DNA of 64,000 nt from Planctomycetota bacterium (lineage in GTDB: Bacteria > Planctomycetota > UBA1135 > GCA-002686595), in the NCBI GenBank assembly GCA_016709875.1, contig JADJLZ010000007.1, forward strand, positions 1 through 64,000, read 5' to 3'. Of the stretch, positions 10,297 through 18,796 are shown in pieces (the first letter of the stretch is position 1; each line of letters begins with the position of its first letter). Made by a program: the position numbers and the translations under genes. Below the pieces are notes generated by a model, which was given only the letters and a program-made list of their open reading frames with translations, had not been told where the DNA came from and did not search any database.

Positions 10297-10312
10297 GGCT
10301 CCCAGAGGAGCC
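10297..10312 (-). terminator. Candidate terminator hairpin downstream of aroA
   Basis: GGCTCC and GGAGCC form a perfect 6-bp stem with a CAGA loop, flanked by GGGG/CCCC runs that could extend it imperfectly. It lies about 40 bases past the aroA stop, in the 249-base gap before the next gene. There is no clear U-tract, so factor-independent termination is uncertain. The rest of the gap (10105-10353) shows no gene and no convincing promoter. Confidence 0.35.
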
Positions 10313-10353
10313 GAGGCCCCCCCCAGACTCGCGGACCGATCGCACCTCGCCGC

Positions 10354-11688
10354 TCAGGTCCCCGAAACGCGCGCGCCCAACCTCTGCAGCTCGCTCCAGA
10401 ATCCCGGCCAGCTCTTGTTGACGCATCTCGCGTCCTTCACGCGCACGCCCGGCCGCACGAGACCCAGCAGCGCGAAGGCGAACGCCATGCGATGGTCCGC
10501 GCGCGGGTCGAGCACGACATCGCGCACTTCCCCCATCTGCCGCGGCCCCACGCGCAGGAAATCCGGCCCGCTCTCGCAGGCGATGCCGGCGGTCTCGAAG
10601 CCGTGCGCGAGCACGTCGATGCGCGGGCTCTCCTTCAACGGCAGTGTGCCCAAGCCCGTGAGCAGCGTCCCTGCGCCACCCTCCCAGGCGTGCGCGGCTG
10701 CGACCGCGGCGAGCACGGGCGCGAGATCGGGCTCGTCGTGCAAGTTGAGCAGCACCTCGCGCGTCGGCCGGCCGTGCGCGCGCAGGCGGTCGGGCAGCGC
10801 CTCGGTCTCGCAGCCAAAGCGCGCGAGGTGGTCGACGATGCGCACGTCGCCCTGGCTCGAACCTGAGCCGAGGCCGCGCACCTCGACCTCGCCGCCCGAG
10901 AGGCAGCCCGCGGCTAGCACGACCGCAGCGTTCGAGGCGTCGGGCTCGATCGTGATCGGCTCCTCGGGCGCGCGCAATCCGCCGCGCAGTTCGAAGTAGA
11001 GCGAGGCGTCGCCCGGCGTGGCCGTGACGCGCACGCCGAAGTGGCGCAGCATGGAACGCGTCAGCTCGAGGTAGGGCCGGCTCGGCAGCGCGCCCTCGAC
11101 GCGCACGAGGTGCTCGCCCGGCCAGGCCGAGAGCGCGACGAGCAGCGCGCTCACTTCTTGGCTCGAGACCGGGTCGACGAGACTCAACGTGTCGGGCGGC
11201 CCGATCGGGTGCACGCGCAGCGGCCAGCCCAGCGAATCGTCCGGCTCCATGCGCACGCCACCCTGGCGCAGCGCGCGCAGCAGCGGCGCGCTCGTGCGGC
11301 GCACGAGCGTGCCCGCGGGGACGAGGTCGAAGCTCCCGCTCGCGCGGCCGCACAGGCCGGTGATCGCGGTCGCCATGCGCGCGAGCGTGCCCGACTCGCC
11401 CAGCAGCAGCGGATCGCTCGCCTGCCACCCGCGCTCGGGACCCGGCGGACGGCCCTCGACCGCGACGGCGGCCGGGGCGAGCGTCTCGACGCGCACGCCG
11501 GCGCTCTCGATCAGGCCGCGCGTCGAGCGCACGTCGTCGCTCCCGGGGAGGCCCGCCAAACGCGTCCGACCTCCGCTGAGCGAGGCCAACAAGAGCGCGC
11601 GCTGCGCGATCGATTTCGATCCGGGAACGCGAGCTGCTCCGCGCAACTCCGTTCCTGGACAGAGCCCTAGGATCGAGGAATCGTCCAT
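10354..11688 (-). CDS. aroA: 3-phosphoshikimate 1-carboxyvinyltransferase (EPSP synthase)
   Basis: Sixth step of the shikimate pathway: transfers enolpyruvate from PEP to shikimate-3-phosphate in the cytoplasm, leading to chorismate and the aromatic amino acids. The 444-residue product has the usual length. The N-terminal substrate loop VPGSKSIAQRALLLASL is present near residue 20, as are LGESGTLARM (the LGNAGTxxR element, here with Glu-Ser), the DPVSSQEVSALL region with its S-S-Q, and the C-terminal EKESPRID-like segment (LPLKESPRIDVL) with RADHRMAFAFALLGL. The ATG at 11688 is chosen because it precedes the conserved N-terminus directly. No strong ribosome site is seen, so the message may be near-leaderless. 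It is divergent from purC with a 49-base gap. Confidence 0.95.
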   Translation of the reverse strand: MDDSSILGLCPGTELRGAARVPGSKSIAQRALLLASLSGGRTRLAGLPGSDDVRSTRGLIESAGVRVETLAPAAVAVEGRPPGPERGWQASDPLLLGESGTLARMATAITGLCGRASGSFDLVPAGTLVRRTSAPLLRALRQGGVRMEPDDSLGWPLRVHPIGPPDTLSLVDPVSSQEVSALLVALSAWPGEHLVRVEGALPSRPYLELTRSMLRHFGVRVTATPGDASLYFELRGGLRAPEEPITIEPDASNAAVVLAAGCLSGGEVEVRGLGSGSSQGDVRIVDHLARFGCETEALPDRLRAHGRPTREVLLNLHDEPDLAPVLAAVAAAHAWEGGAGTLLTGLGTLPLKESPRIDVLAHGFETAGIACESGPDFLRVGPRQMGEVRDVVLDPRADHRMAFAFALLGLVRPGVRVKDARCVNKSWPGFWSELQRLGARVSGT

Positions 11689-11737
11689 GTGTGGGCCCGG
11701 ATTGTAGCGGCGCGCGCGCCTTGCCATACTCCGCACC

Positions 11738-12652
11738 ATGGCCACCTCACACGTGTTTCTTGGGCGCGACGAGCGCGTGCCCGGCCTGAAGCTCTTGGCT
11801 TCGGGAAAGGTCCGCGACATCTATGAACTCGACGCCCAGCGGCTGCTCTTCGTCACGACCGACCGCGTGTCGGCCTTCGACGTGGTCATGCGCGAAGGCA
11901 TCCCCTACAAGGGCCAGGTCCTGACCGCGATCTCGGTCTGGTGGTTCGAACGCACGCGCGACGTGATCCAGAATCACCTCGAGAGCGCGCGCGTCGAAGA
12001 CATCCCGGGCCTGTCCGCGGAATGGCGCGACAAGCTCGCTGGCCGCGTGATGATCGTGAAGCGCGCCCAGCCGACGAGCGTCGAGTGGGTCGTGCGCGGC
12101 TACCTCGCCGGCTCGGGCTGGAAGGAGTACCAGAAGGCCGGGACGGTGTGCGGGATCGCGCTGCCGAAGGGGCTCCAGCAGTCCTCGAAGCTGCCCAAGG
12201 CGATCCTGACGCCGACCACCAAGGAGGAGACGCACGACCTGCCGCTGACGCCCGCGGAAGCGCGCGAGCGCGTCGGCCCGGCGCTCTTCGACCCGGCCGA
12301 GAAGGCCGCGCTGGCGCTCTTCGCGCGCGGCACGCAGGAGCTCGAGAAGCTCGGCATCCTGCTCTGCGACACGAAGTTCGAATTCGGCCTGCGCGAGGGC
12401 AAGCTGATGCTGATCGACGAGGTGCTGACGCCCGACAGCTCGCGCTTCTGGAATCGCGCCGATTGGAAGCTCGGCATCAGCCCGCCGAGCTACGACAAGC
12501 AGATCCTGCGCGACTGGCTCGAAGCACAACCCTGGGACAAGAATCCGCCGCCGCCCAAGCTCGACCCCAAGGTCATGGCGCGTGTCGGCGAGCGCTACCT
12601 CGAGATCTGCGAGAAGATCACCGGCGGCATGCCGACGGGGGTGGCCGTATGA
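11738..12652 (+). CDS. purC: Phosphoribosylaminoimidazole-succinocarboxamide synthase (SAICAR synthetase)
   Basis: ATP-dependent ligation of aspartate to CAIR in de novo purine synthesis, in the cytoplasm. The 304-residue product starts with the typical LLASGKVRDIYEL nucleotide-binding element (about residues 18-30), followed by VTTDRVSAFDVVM, and RGYLAGSGWKEY. Near the C-terminus it has the substrate-binding LIDEVLTPDSSRFW. The length fits the longer form of the family (about 300), as in yeast and many planctomycetes. It overlaps purE by four bases (ATGA), so the two consecutive-pathway enzymes are probably translated together. purK is not next to them. Confidence 0.96.
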   Translation: MATSHVFLGRDERVPGLKLLASGKVRDIYELDAQRLLFVTTDRVSAFDVVMREGIPYKGQVLTAISVWWFERTRDVIQNHLESARVEDIPGLSAEWRDKLAGRVMIVKRAQPTSVEWVVRGYLAGSGWKEYQKAGTVCGIALPKGLQQSSKLPKAILTPTTKEETHDLPLTPAEARERVGPALFDPAEKAALALFARGTQELEKLGILLCDTKFEFGLREGKLMLIDEVLTPDSSRFWNRADWKLGISPPSYDKQILRDWLEAQPWDKNPPPPKLDPKVMARVGERYLEICEKITGGMPTGVAV

Positions 12653-13146
12653 AGGTCGCGCTCTTGATGGGTTCGGACTCGGACTACCCGCGCCTGGAGC
12701 CCTGCGTCGCACGCCTGAAGGAGTTCGGGATCGAGGTCGAGGTGCGCGTGCTCTCCGCGCACCGCACGCCCGACCAGGTGGTCGAGTTCGTGCGCGGCGC
12801 GCCCGCGCGCGGGGTCAAGCTGTTCCTCGCCGCCGCCGGCGGCGCGGCGCACCTGGCGGGAGTGGTCTCGGGCCACACCGACCTGCCCGTGATCGGCATC
12901 CCGCTCGACAACCCGCCGCTCGGCGGCCTGGACGCGCTGCTCGCGACCGTGCAGATGCCCGGTGGAGTGCCCGTCGCGACCTTCGGCGTCGGCAGCGGCG
13001 GCCCGGTCAACGCGGCGATCTTCGCTGCGCGCGTGCTCGCGCTCTCCGACGCGGGCCTCGCCGCGCGCGTGAAGCGCTTCCGCGAGAGCCAGGCCGAGGG
13101 CGTGCTGGCGAAAGACCGCGCGCTGCAGAAGAAGCTCGGGGGCTAG
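12649..13146 (+). CDS. purE: N5-carboxyaminoimidazole ribonucleotide mutase (PurE)
   Basis: Converts N5-CAIR to CAIR (class I) in purine synthesis, making the substrate of PurC encoded just upstream. The 165-residue length is standard. It has the N-terminal phosphate-binding GSDSDYP, the SAHRTPD catalytic-His motif near residue 43, and AAAGGAAHLAGVVSGHT with the conserved glycines, followed by VIGIPL and LLATVQMPGGVPVATF. The start ATG overlaps the purC stop (ATGA). The TAG stop lies in a CTAG that also gives the stop codon of the convergent gene at 13143. Confidence 0.96.
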   Translation: MKVALLMGSDSDYPRLEPCVARLKEFGIEVEVRVLSAHRTPDQVVEFVRGAPARGVKLFLAAAGGAAHLAGVVSGHTDLPVIGIPLDNPPLGGLDALLATVQMPGGVPVATFGVGSGGPVNAAIFAARVLALSDAGLAARVKRFRESQAEGVLAKDRALQKKLGG

Positions 13147-14438
13147 TCGCGCAGCGAAGCACGCCCCGTCAGTGTCCGCTGCGCCCGCTGCGCCGCGGCG
13201 ATCACTTGAGCATCGGCCGAGTTCAACAGGCTGTCGAGCCCCTGCGTGCCGGCCATCGAGCCGAGTTGCTCGAGCGCGGCGCAGGCCGCGCAGAGCAGCG
13301 CGGGATCCTCGTGCACGAGCAGCCGCGAGACCGCTCCGGCAGACTCGTGGCGGTAGAGCGGATGGCGCGTGAGCTCGCGCAGTGCCTCGACCACACGCGC
13401 GGGATCCGGGGATTCGAGAGCCTGCATCTCGAGCGGACGCTCCGCATCCGACCAGGCGACCTCAGAGCGCAACCAGGACTCCCAGTCCGCGCGCTCCACG
13501 AACAGCTGCCCGCCGGAGACGCGCTTCAAGGCCCACAGCGCCGCCTGCACGACGCGTCCGTCGGGATCGGCGAGTGCGTCGCACAGCGCCTGCGCATGTG
13601 TCGGATCGCACACGCGCCCGAAGGCGAGCAGCGCGTTCGAGCGCACGAGCGGATCCTCGTCGGCGAGGAAGCTCCCGAGCCAGGCGAGCTGCAATTCGTC
13701 GAGCGCGCCCAGGCTCGCCGCGCCCAGTTCGGGAAGGCGTTCGAGCAGGGCGAGATCGAGCTCGCGATCGCGTCCGCGCAGGTTCCAGAGCACGTCCATG
13801 CCCTGCCGCTGAGCGGCTTGTGCACACGCATTCACCACCGCGGGCAGCAGCCTGCGCTCGAGCGTGCGCGTGGACTTCGCCAGGGCCTCGAAGCTCTCGG
13901 GGGAACGGGCGAGGCCGCACGAGAGCGCCTCCTCGAGTTGCGCGCGCACGTAGGCGCGCTGCAGATGGAGCTCCTCGATGCCTCCCGCCAGCTCGAGCCA
14001 GCAGGGGAACACGCCACGCCCGCGGCCCACTTCGGCGAGCAAATGCAAGCCCACCAGGCGCAGCGGGAGTTCCGAGCGGCCGCCGCACTGCAACTGCAGC
14101 GCGAGCGTCACGGAGTCGGCGGGCAACTGGAGCAGCGCGGCCGAGAGCAGGGCGGCCTCGCCGGCACGCTCGTTCTCCGCCTCGGCGCGCGTGAGCCCGC
14201 TCGCCTCCCAGTCGGTCGGCGGGATCGTTCCGCAGAGCAGCCCGACGTAGAGCGGAGCGGCGCGCGCACCGACTCCCACGAGTTCCTGCACGAGCTCCGC
14301 GTCCGGCCGTCCGCCGCGGTGGCGCGGGTCGAGCAGGCGCCGCACCGAGCGCGATTCCCTCGCGTCCTCCTGCGCGCTCCCGATCGCCGAGAGCGCCACG
14401 AGTGTCGCGAGAAGGGGCAGCCAGCGTTCTAGCCTCAC
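13143..14438 (-). CDS. Exported HEAT-repeat protein coupled to the pilin operon
   Basis: A 431-residue protein starting at GTG 14438, four-base overlapped (GTGA) with the stop of the PilX-like gene upstream. The N-terminus has a signal sequence (LPLLATLVALSAIGSAQ). The C-terminal half contains HEAT-like helical repeats, for example EDPLVRSNALLAFGRVCDP and DPDGRVVQAALWALKRV, then DPARVVEALRELTRH and DPALLCAACAALEQLGSMA. Such repeats bind other proteins. The coupling to three pilin-like genes suggests an accessory role in assembly or function of that system, perhaps in the periplasm. No enzymatic motif was seen. The gene shares a CTAG double stop with convergent purE. Confidence 0.6.
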   Translation of the reverse strand: MRLERWLPLLATLVALSAIGSAQEDARESRSVRRLLDPRHRGGRPDAELVQELVGVGARAAPLYVGLLCGTIPPTDWEASGLTRAEAENERAGEAALLSAALLQLPADSVTLALQLQCGGRSELPLRLVGLHLLAEVGRGRGVFPCWLELAGGIEELHLQRAYVRAQLEEALSCGLARSPESFEALAKSTRTLERRLLPAVVNACAQAAQRQGMDVLWNLRGRDRELDLALLERLPELGAASLGALDELQLAWLGSFLADEDPLVRSNALLAFGRVCDPTHAQALCDALADPDGRVVQAALWALKRVSGGQLFVERADWESWLRSEVAWSDAERPLEMQALESPDPARVVEALRELTRHPLYRHESAGAVSRLLVHEDPALLCAACAALEQLGSMAGTQGLDSLLNSADAQVIAAAQRAQRTLTGRASLRD

Positions 14439-15895
14439 GGGACCGCCACCTCGCGCCACAGGCTGATCTTGAGGCCGCTCGAGGTCGCCGTGGTCTTCGG
14501 GAGTCCGGGCAGCGCGATCTTCTTGGTCGAGATGCGGTTGTCGAAGTTGACCGTCAGTTTCGAGTGGGCCTTGCCGACGTCGCGGTTGATCGCGACCTGG
14601 TTGCCGGCGGTCATGTTGCCGTCGACGCTCACGATCGCCGACCCGGTCGCGCTCAGGTTGTTGTCGTAGAAGTTGTTCTCGGCGTACATGTACGCGGACA
14701 TGTGCTCGAGCGTGCCGAAGGTCGGGTCGCCGAAGTAGATGTTGCCGCTGTCTTTGACCGCCGGATCCTTGAGCGCGATCAGCGCGATCCCGTCCTTGTT
14801 CTTGTCCTTCAGGTACAGGTTGTCCGACATGTAGATGTTCCCGCTGACGACGATCGTGATCTGCACGCCGCCGCTGGGGCTGGCGAACTCCATCGACATG
14901 CTGCTCAAATTGTGCACCCACAGATTGCCGTCGATGTAATAGACCTTGTTATTGCCCTGCGTTGCGCCCTTCGTGACCGCTGGATCGCTGAGCTGGATCA
15001 TGAACGGATCGGAGCCGTCCGACTTCGGGTCCGTGTGCAGTGCGACGTAGGGGTCCTCGAGGAAGTAGTCGTCCTTGGCCGTCGTGCTCGTGTTGGCGGT
15101 GCGGTCGTTCGGATTCAGGCGGAAGATGTGCGCCGGATCCGTCGCGGGCATCTGCCAGGCCTTTCCGCCGCCCGTTCCCGAGGCGTACTTGGCCGCCTTG
15201 AACGTCTTGGCGACATCCACGTCGTTGTTCGTCGCGTAGTGCATGCCCGTGATGTCGGGCAGCGGCTGCGACTGGCCCTGCACGGCGGCGCGCGGCGTGC
15301 CGTCCTTCTCGGGCAGGATCGTGCTGGAAGACGCGCTCACGAGCCCCAGCGCGCGCGGCGTCCCGTCGATGGTCGCGTCGCCGTTGAACACCACGTTTTG
15401 TCCGCTGTAGATGTTGCCTGAGATCTTGTCGGCCGAGGTCTTGGTGCCGCCGAACTTCATCACGTAGCTCGGGTCTCCCGAGGAATTGCCCGCGAAAAGC
15501 GCGTTGTCGTAGATGCCGCCGGACTGCGGCGTGAGCGTGACCTCGAGCGCGCGCCGCGCCAGCCCGGTGGTTCCGACGCTGGTGATGGTCCAGCTCTTGT
15601 CCAGGTTCTGCACGGCGCCCCCCCAGAATCCGCCCGAGGCGAAGGCGCTTGGTGCGCCGACGCTGCCCAGGCTCGGCTGCTGGCCGCGAACGAGTTGCTG
15701 CATCGCGCTGGCGACCCCGGCTTCGGCCGCGTACAGCGCGCGCGTACGCTCGATCTCCGCGCCGATCTGGCGCTTGCTGGCGATGCTGCTGGTCAGCGCT
15801 GCGGCGCTCAGGCCGAGCAGCACGGTCATCGTCACGATCGAGACGAGCAGCGCATTGCCTTCGTTCGACTTGCCTCGGTGTTGCCTCAGGATCAT
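14435..15895 (-). CDS. PilX-like type IV pilus assembly protein with long beta-rich tail
   Basis: 486-residue protein. Its N-terminus (GNALLVSIVTMTVLLGLSAAALTSS, shown in part, about residues 13-37) followed by RALYAAEAGVASAMQQLV is the pattern of PilX/minor pilin N-terminal regions. It lacks the GFTLIE cleavage site of its two upstream neighbours. The remaining 400 residues are rich in Gly, Asn, Asp and Ser with periodic units (GNIYSGQNVVFNGDATI, SGNIYMSDNLYLKD, GNMTAGNQVAINRDV), which suggests a beta-solenoid. It lies 13 bases behind the PilW-like gene and is coupled to the HEAT protein behind it. It is likely a membrane-anchored, surface-exposed subunit of a type IV pilus or type II-like secretion pseudopilus. 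Confidence 0.65.
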   Translation of the reverse strand: MILRQHRGKSNEGNALLVSIVTMTVLLGLSAAALTSSIASKRQIGAEIERTRALYAAEAGVASAMQQLVRGQQPSLGSVGAPSAFASGGFWGGAVQNLDKSWTITSVGTTGLARRALEVTLTPQSGGIYDNALFAGNSSGDPSYVMKFGGTKTSADKISGNIYSGQNVVFNGDATIDGTPRALGLVSASSSTILPEKDGTPRAAVQGQSQPLPDITGMHYATNNDVDVAKTFKAAKYASGTGGGKAWQMPATDPAHIFRLNPNDRTANTSTTAKDDYFLEDPYVALHTDPKSDGSDPFMIQLSDPAVTKGATQGNNKVYYIDGNLWVHNLSSMSMEFASPSGGVQITIVVSGNIYMSDNLYLKDKNKDGIALIALKDPAVKDSGNIYFGDPTFGTLEHMSAYMYAENNFYDNNLSATGSAIVSVDGNMTAGNQVAINRDVGKAHSKLTVNFDNRISTKKIALPGLPKTTATSSGLKISLWREVAVP

Positions 15896-15908
15896 GGTCG
15901 CGTTGCCC

Positions 15909-16598
15909 TCAATTGCGCAGGCGCACCTGCGTCTGACTCGTCACCCAAACCTGGTTCCCGTCCGGATCGAGGTCGGCGAGCGTCACGCGGATCGTGAGCT
16001 GGTCCCCCACGAGCAGGAACGAGAGTCCCTTCTCGTCGATCAGGCCATTGCCGTTGTCGTCCTTGCCGTTCGCGGTCTCGCCCTCGAAGCAGGCCGCCAC
16101 GTGCGTGGCAAGCACGGTCTCGACCTGGCTCGGACCGTCCGGATCGCGCACGAGCACGATCCGGCCGTCGGCGTCCGGCGCCGCCGCGTGGCCGGCGTGT
16201 TCACCCCCGTGCTCATGCTCGTCGCCTTCACTGTGCGGTGCAGACAAGGAGGCGAGCTCGTAGCAGATGCGCAGCTTCGGGCCCCAGCTCACGACTCCGC
16301 CGGCGATCCCGGTCGGAGTGCGGAAGTCCAGCGTCGAGCTGCCGAAGGGCGCGCTCGGCGCCGCGGAGAAGGTCGCCTTGCTCGCCGTGGACAATTCGTC
16401 GACCATGCGCGCGACGACGAGCTGCGCGCGCTGCCTGAGGGTGTCGCGCGCCAGGGTCGAGCGGAAGACCTCGTTGCCGGTCTTCGTCACGAGCGCCACG
16501 GAGAGCAGCACCAGCGTCATCACGGCGGTCGAGACGACGACCTCGAGCAGCGTGAGTCCGGTCCGGGACGTTCGGGCGGAATGCAGCATCGATTTCAT
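15909..16598 (-). CDS. PilW/PulJ-like minor pilin with His-rich insert
   Basis: 229-residue type IV pilin-like protein. The prepilin signature TGLTLLEVVVSTAVMTLVLL (about residues 12-31) gives a PilD cleavage site before L, with the +5 Glu, and a membrane helix. The middle has an unusual His/acidic stretch (HSEGDEHEHGGEHAGHAA, about residues 116-140). It is followed by DDNGNGLIDE, an EF-hand-like Asp/Asn loop that could bind calcium. The ATG at 16598 lies two bases after the upstream stop; ATG 16589 is also possible. It probably caps or primes the pilus or pseudopilus together with its neighbours. Confidence 0.75.
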   Translation of the reverse strand: MKSMLHSARTSRTGLTLLEVVVSTAVMTLVLLSVALVTKTGNEVFRSTLARDTLRQRAQLVVARMVDELSTASKATFSAAPSAPFGSSTLDFRTPTGIAGGVVSWGPKLRICYELASLSAPHSEGDEHEHGGEHAGHAAAPDADGRIVLVRDPDGPSQVETVLATHVAACFEGETANGKDDNGNGLIDEKGLSFLLVGDQLTIRVTLADLDPDGNQVWVTSQTQVRLRN

Positions 16599-16600
16599 CC

Positions 16601-17167
16601 CTAGCGAGTCCTGTCCATGAGGACGTTGTCGATCTCGAGGCTCGAGTTCCCTGCCGGGCCGCGCCAGCGCACGATCACGCGCACCGGGAGCACCACGTAG
16701 GCGCCCGTCATGGCGCCGGCACCGACCACGCCGTCGCCGTTGAGGTCGCGTGGCATGCCGATGTGCGAGTCGAAGAGGTTCTCGCTGAGCTGCTGCCCGA
16801 GCCCCCCGAGCGTCGGGAAGACGACCTCCCCCACGAAGCCGTCGGCGTCGTCGCGCTGCGTGTTCAGTCCCACGACGGCGAAGTTCGGGCCCGGCGCAGT
16901 CCCCGGACCGGAAGGATCGTCGGCCTTCGAAGAGTTGTACAGCGCGAAGGACCCGCCGAAATCGGCGTTCTCGAGCTGCTCCATCTGCGCCCGCGCGGCC
17001 TCGTGCGCGAGCATGCGCTCGCGCGTCAGCTCGGACAGGCGTCCGCTGCTCGTGATCGCGGCCGAGAGCCCCAGGCAGCCGATCACGAGGATCGTCGCCG
17101 AGGCGATGACCTCGATGAGGGTGAAGCCCGAGCGTGACCGACGGGCGGTTTTCTGAGAGAGGTTCAC
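16601..17167 (-). CDS. PilV/PulI-like minor pilin
   Basis: 188-residue prepilin with the canonical cleavage and methylation motif RSGFTLIEVIASATILVIG near residue 12, Glu at +5 and a hydrophobic N-terminal helix. The GTG start at 17167 is preceded by AGGAAG, a good ribosome site. The globular part ends at a TAG only two bases before the next pilin start, so this is the first gene of a four-gene run (PilV-, PilW- and PilX-like, then HEAT). Minor pilins of this kind initiate pilus assembly and need the prepilin peptidase and assembly ATPase, neither of which is in this window. Confidence 0.8.
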   Translation of the reverse strand: MNLSQKTARRSRSGFTLIEVIASATILVIGCLGLSAAITSSGRLSELTRERMLAHEAARAQMEQLENADFGGSFALYNSSKADDPSGPGTAPGPNFAVVGLNTQRDDADGFVGEVVFPTLGGLGQQLSENLFDSHIGMPRDLNGDGVVGAGAMTGAYVVLPVRVIVRWRGPAGNSSLEIDNVLMDRTR

Positions 17168-17301
17168 TGCAACTTCCTGGATTGCTTGGGAAACCCGCGC
17201 GTGAGTTCGCTGTTACCCTGTGTCTCGATCCAGAGCCTTTCGAGACCGTAATGCGAATCGACATTCCTTTCGAAGTTGTATTTACTGTCACCCAGAAAAG
17301 C
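17168..17301. promoter_or_regulatory. AT-richer divergent region between the pilin operon and mtnA
   Basis: 134 bases, visibly poorer in G+C than the surrounding genes. On the plus strand TCGACA (17258-17263) and TATTTA (17279-17284) resemble -35 and -10 boxes, but the 15-base spacing is short. The -10 would sit 17 bases before the mtnA ATG. On the minus strand an AGGAAG ribosome site precedes the pilin GTG. Promoter assignment is by eye only. Confidence 0.3.
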
Positions 17302-18411
17302 ATGAACCTCGAAACCATTTCCTGGTCCGGCACTCTCGCCGGCCACGCGCGTCTGCTCGACCAGACTCTCCTTCCGCTGCAGCACGTCGTGCTCGAGATC
17401 CGCGACGTCGACGCGATGCGCGACGCCATCCGGCGCCTGGCCGTGCGCGGCGCTCCGGCGATCGGCGTCGCCGCGGCCTTCGGCGTGTTGCTCGCGCTGC
17501 GCGGACTCGACGACCACACCCCGACGAACGTCGTCGGGGTCGTGCGCGAAGCGGCCGCGACGCTCGCCAAGGCGCGGCCGACGGCCGTGAACCTGTTCTG
17601 GGCGCTCGACCGCATGGTCGCGCGCGCCGAGGCCGCACGCGCCGAGGGCCAGAGCGGCGAGGCGATCGGGGAGACGCTCTTCGCCGAGGCGCAGGCGATC
17701 GCGCGCGAGGACGCGCAGGCCTGCGAGCGCATGGGCGCGTACGGAGCCGAGCTCATCGCCGACGGCGCGACGCTGCTGACGCACTGCAACGCGGGTGCGC
17801 TGGCGACGGCCGGCATCGGCACCGCGCTCGCCCCGATCTACTGCGCCGCGCGCGCGGGCAAGCGCGTGCACGTCTTCGCCGACGAGACGCGTCCACTGCT
17901 GCAGGGCGCGCGTCTGACGGCCTGGGAACTGGCGCGCAACGGCATCGACGTCACGCTGATCACCGACAACATGGCTGGCAAGGTGATGCAGGAGGGCCGC
18001 ATCGACGCGGTTTTCGTCGGCGCCGACCGCATCGCGCGCAACGGCGACGTGTGCAACAAGATCGGCACCTACTCGGTCGCGACGCTGGCGCGCGCGCACT
18101 CGATCCCCTTCTACGTCGTGGCGCCGCTCTCGACCTTCGACCCGAGCGTGCGCGAGGGTGCCGGCATCCCGATCGAGGAGCGCGCCGCGGACGAGGTCAC
18201 GCAGGGTTTCGGCCGGCGCACCGCCCCCGAGGGTGTGCGCGTCTACAACCCGGCCTTCGACGTGACGCCTGCGCGCCTGGTGAGCGCGATCATCACCGAG
18301 GCGGGGATCGTGCGCGAACCCGACGAGGCGCGCGTGCTCGCGCTCCTGCGCGGCGCCGGCGTCGATCCGGATGCGCCGCGAGCGCATTCGGGCCGTCGGC
18401 CGGGGACCTGA
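17302..18411 (+). CDS. mtnA: S-methyl-5-thioribose-1-phosphate isomerase
   Basis: Methionine salvage enzyme that isomerises methylthioribose-1-phosphate to the ribulose form in the cytoplasm. The 369-residue product has RGAPAIGVAAAFGV (about residues 50-63), the catalytic-Cys motif THCNAGALATAGIGTAL (Cys near 162), HVFADETRPLLQGARLTAWEL, and the catalytic-Asp motif VGADRIARNGDVCNKIGTY (Asp near 241). The related eIF2B alpha-type regulators lack this full set. The ATG at 17302 is the first that allows the conserved N-terminus (ISWSG). No other methionine-salvage gene is adjacent. Confidence 0.95.
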   Translation: MNLETISWSGTLAGHARLLDQTLLPLQHVVLEIRDVDAMRDAIRRLAVRGAPAIGVAAAFGVLLALRGLDDHTPTNVVGVVREAAATLAKARPTAVNLFWALDRMVARAEAARAEGQSGEAIGETLFAEAQAIAREDAQACERMGAYGAELIADGATLLTHCNAGALATAGIGTALAPIYCAARAGKRVHVFADETRPLLQGARLTAWELARNGIDVTLITDNMAGKVMQEGRIDAVFVGADRIARNGDVCNKIGTYSVATLARAHSIPFYVVAPLSTFDPSVREGAGIPIEERAADEVTQGFGRRTAPEGVRVYNPAFDVTPARLVSAIITEAGIVREPDEARVLALLRGAGVDPDAPRAHSGRRPGT

Positions 18412-18510
18412 AAGAACTTCCGTGCAGACGGGGGCTGGATGCGTCCGATGAATTCGGCGCTCCGGCAGCTTCGCCGGACTCCTCCCCGGCAGACACGAAG
18501 CGACCCGACC

Positions 18511-18789
18511 ATGGCATCCCCCCGCAAGAAGACCCCGGCCTCGAAGCAGTCCTCACCCGCCAAGCGCAGCAGCAAGCCGGCGGCGACGCCGCGCGCGAGC
18601 GCGGAGCCGGCCGAGGAATCCGAAGGCAACGAGCGCCGCGGCACGCCGCGTCCCGACGAGATGCCGCCCGAGGTGCTGGAGTTCATCCAGGCCATCGACG
18701 AGTACAAGCGCGTGCACCGCCGACCCTTCCCGACCTGGAGCGAAGTGCTCGAGATCGTGAAGACGCTCGGCTACGAGCGCGCCAGCTGA
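18511..18789 (+). CDS. Small conserved protein with basic tail
   Basis: 92-residue protein of unknown function. The first half is a low-complexity, Lys/Ser/Pro/Ala-rich tail (SPRKKTPASKQSSPAKRSS), like DNA-binding histone-H1-type tails. The second half is compact and looks conserved (EVLEFIQAIDEYKRVHRRP, then FPTWSEVLEIVKTLGY). I recall similar C-terminal halves in planctomycetal hypothetical proteins, but this needs a search. The ATG at 18511 is chosen over 18439 because the earlier start adds only non-conserved residues. It lies 100 bases after mtnA and runs convergently with glyA, 7 bases apart. A nucleoid-associated role is a guess. Confidence 0.6.
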   Translation: MASPRKKTPASKQSSPAKRSSKPAATPRASAEPAEESEGNERRGTPRPDEMPPEVLEFIQAIDEYKRVHRRPFPTWSEVLEIVKTLGYERAS

Positions 18790-18796
18790 GCGGGCT

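Noticed and set aside
11738..13146. Missing purK as sign of a broken purine operon
   Set aside because: purK is often unlinked from purE, so its absence here says nothing about the pathway.
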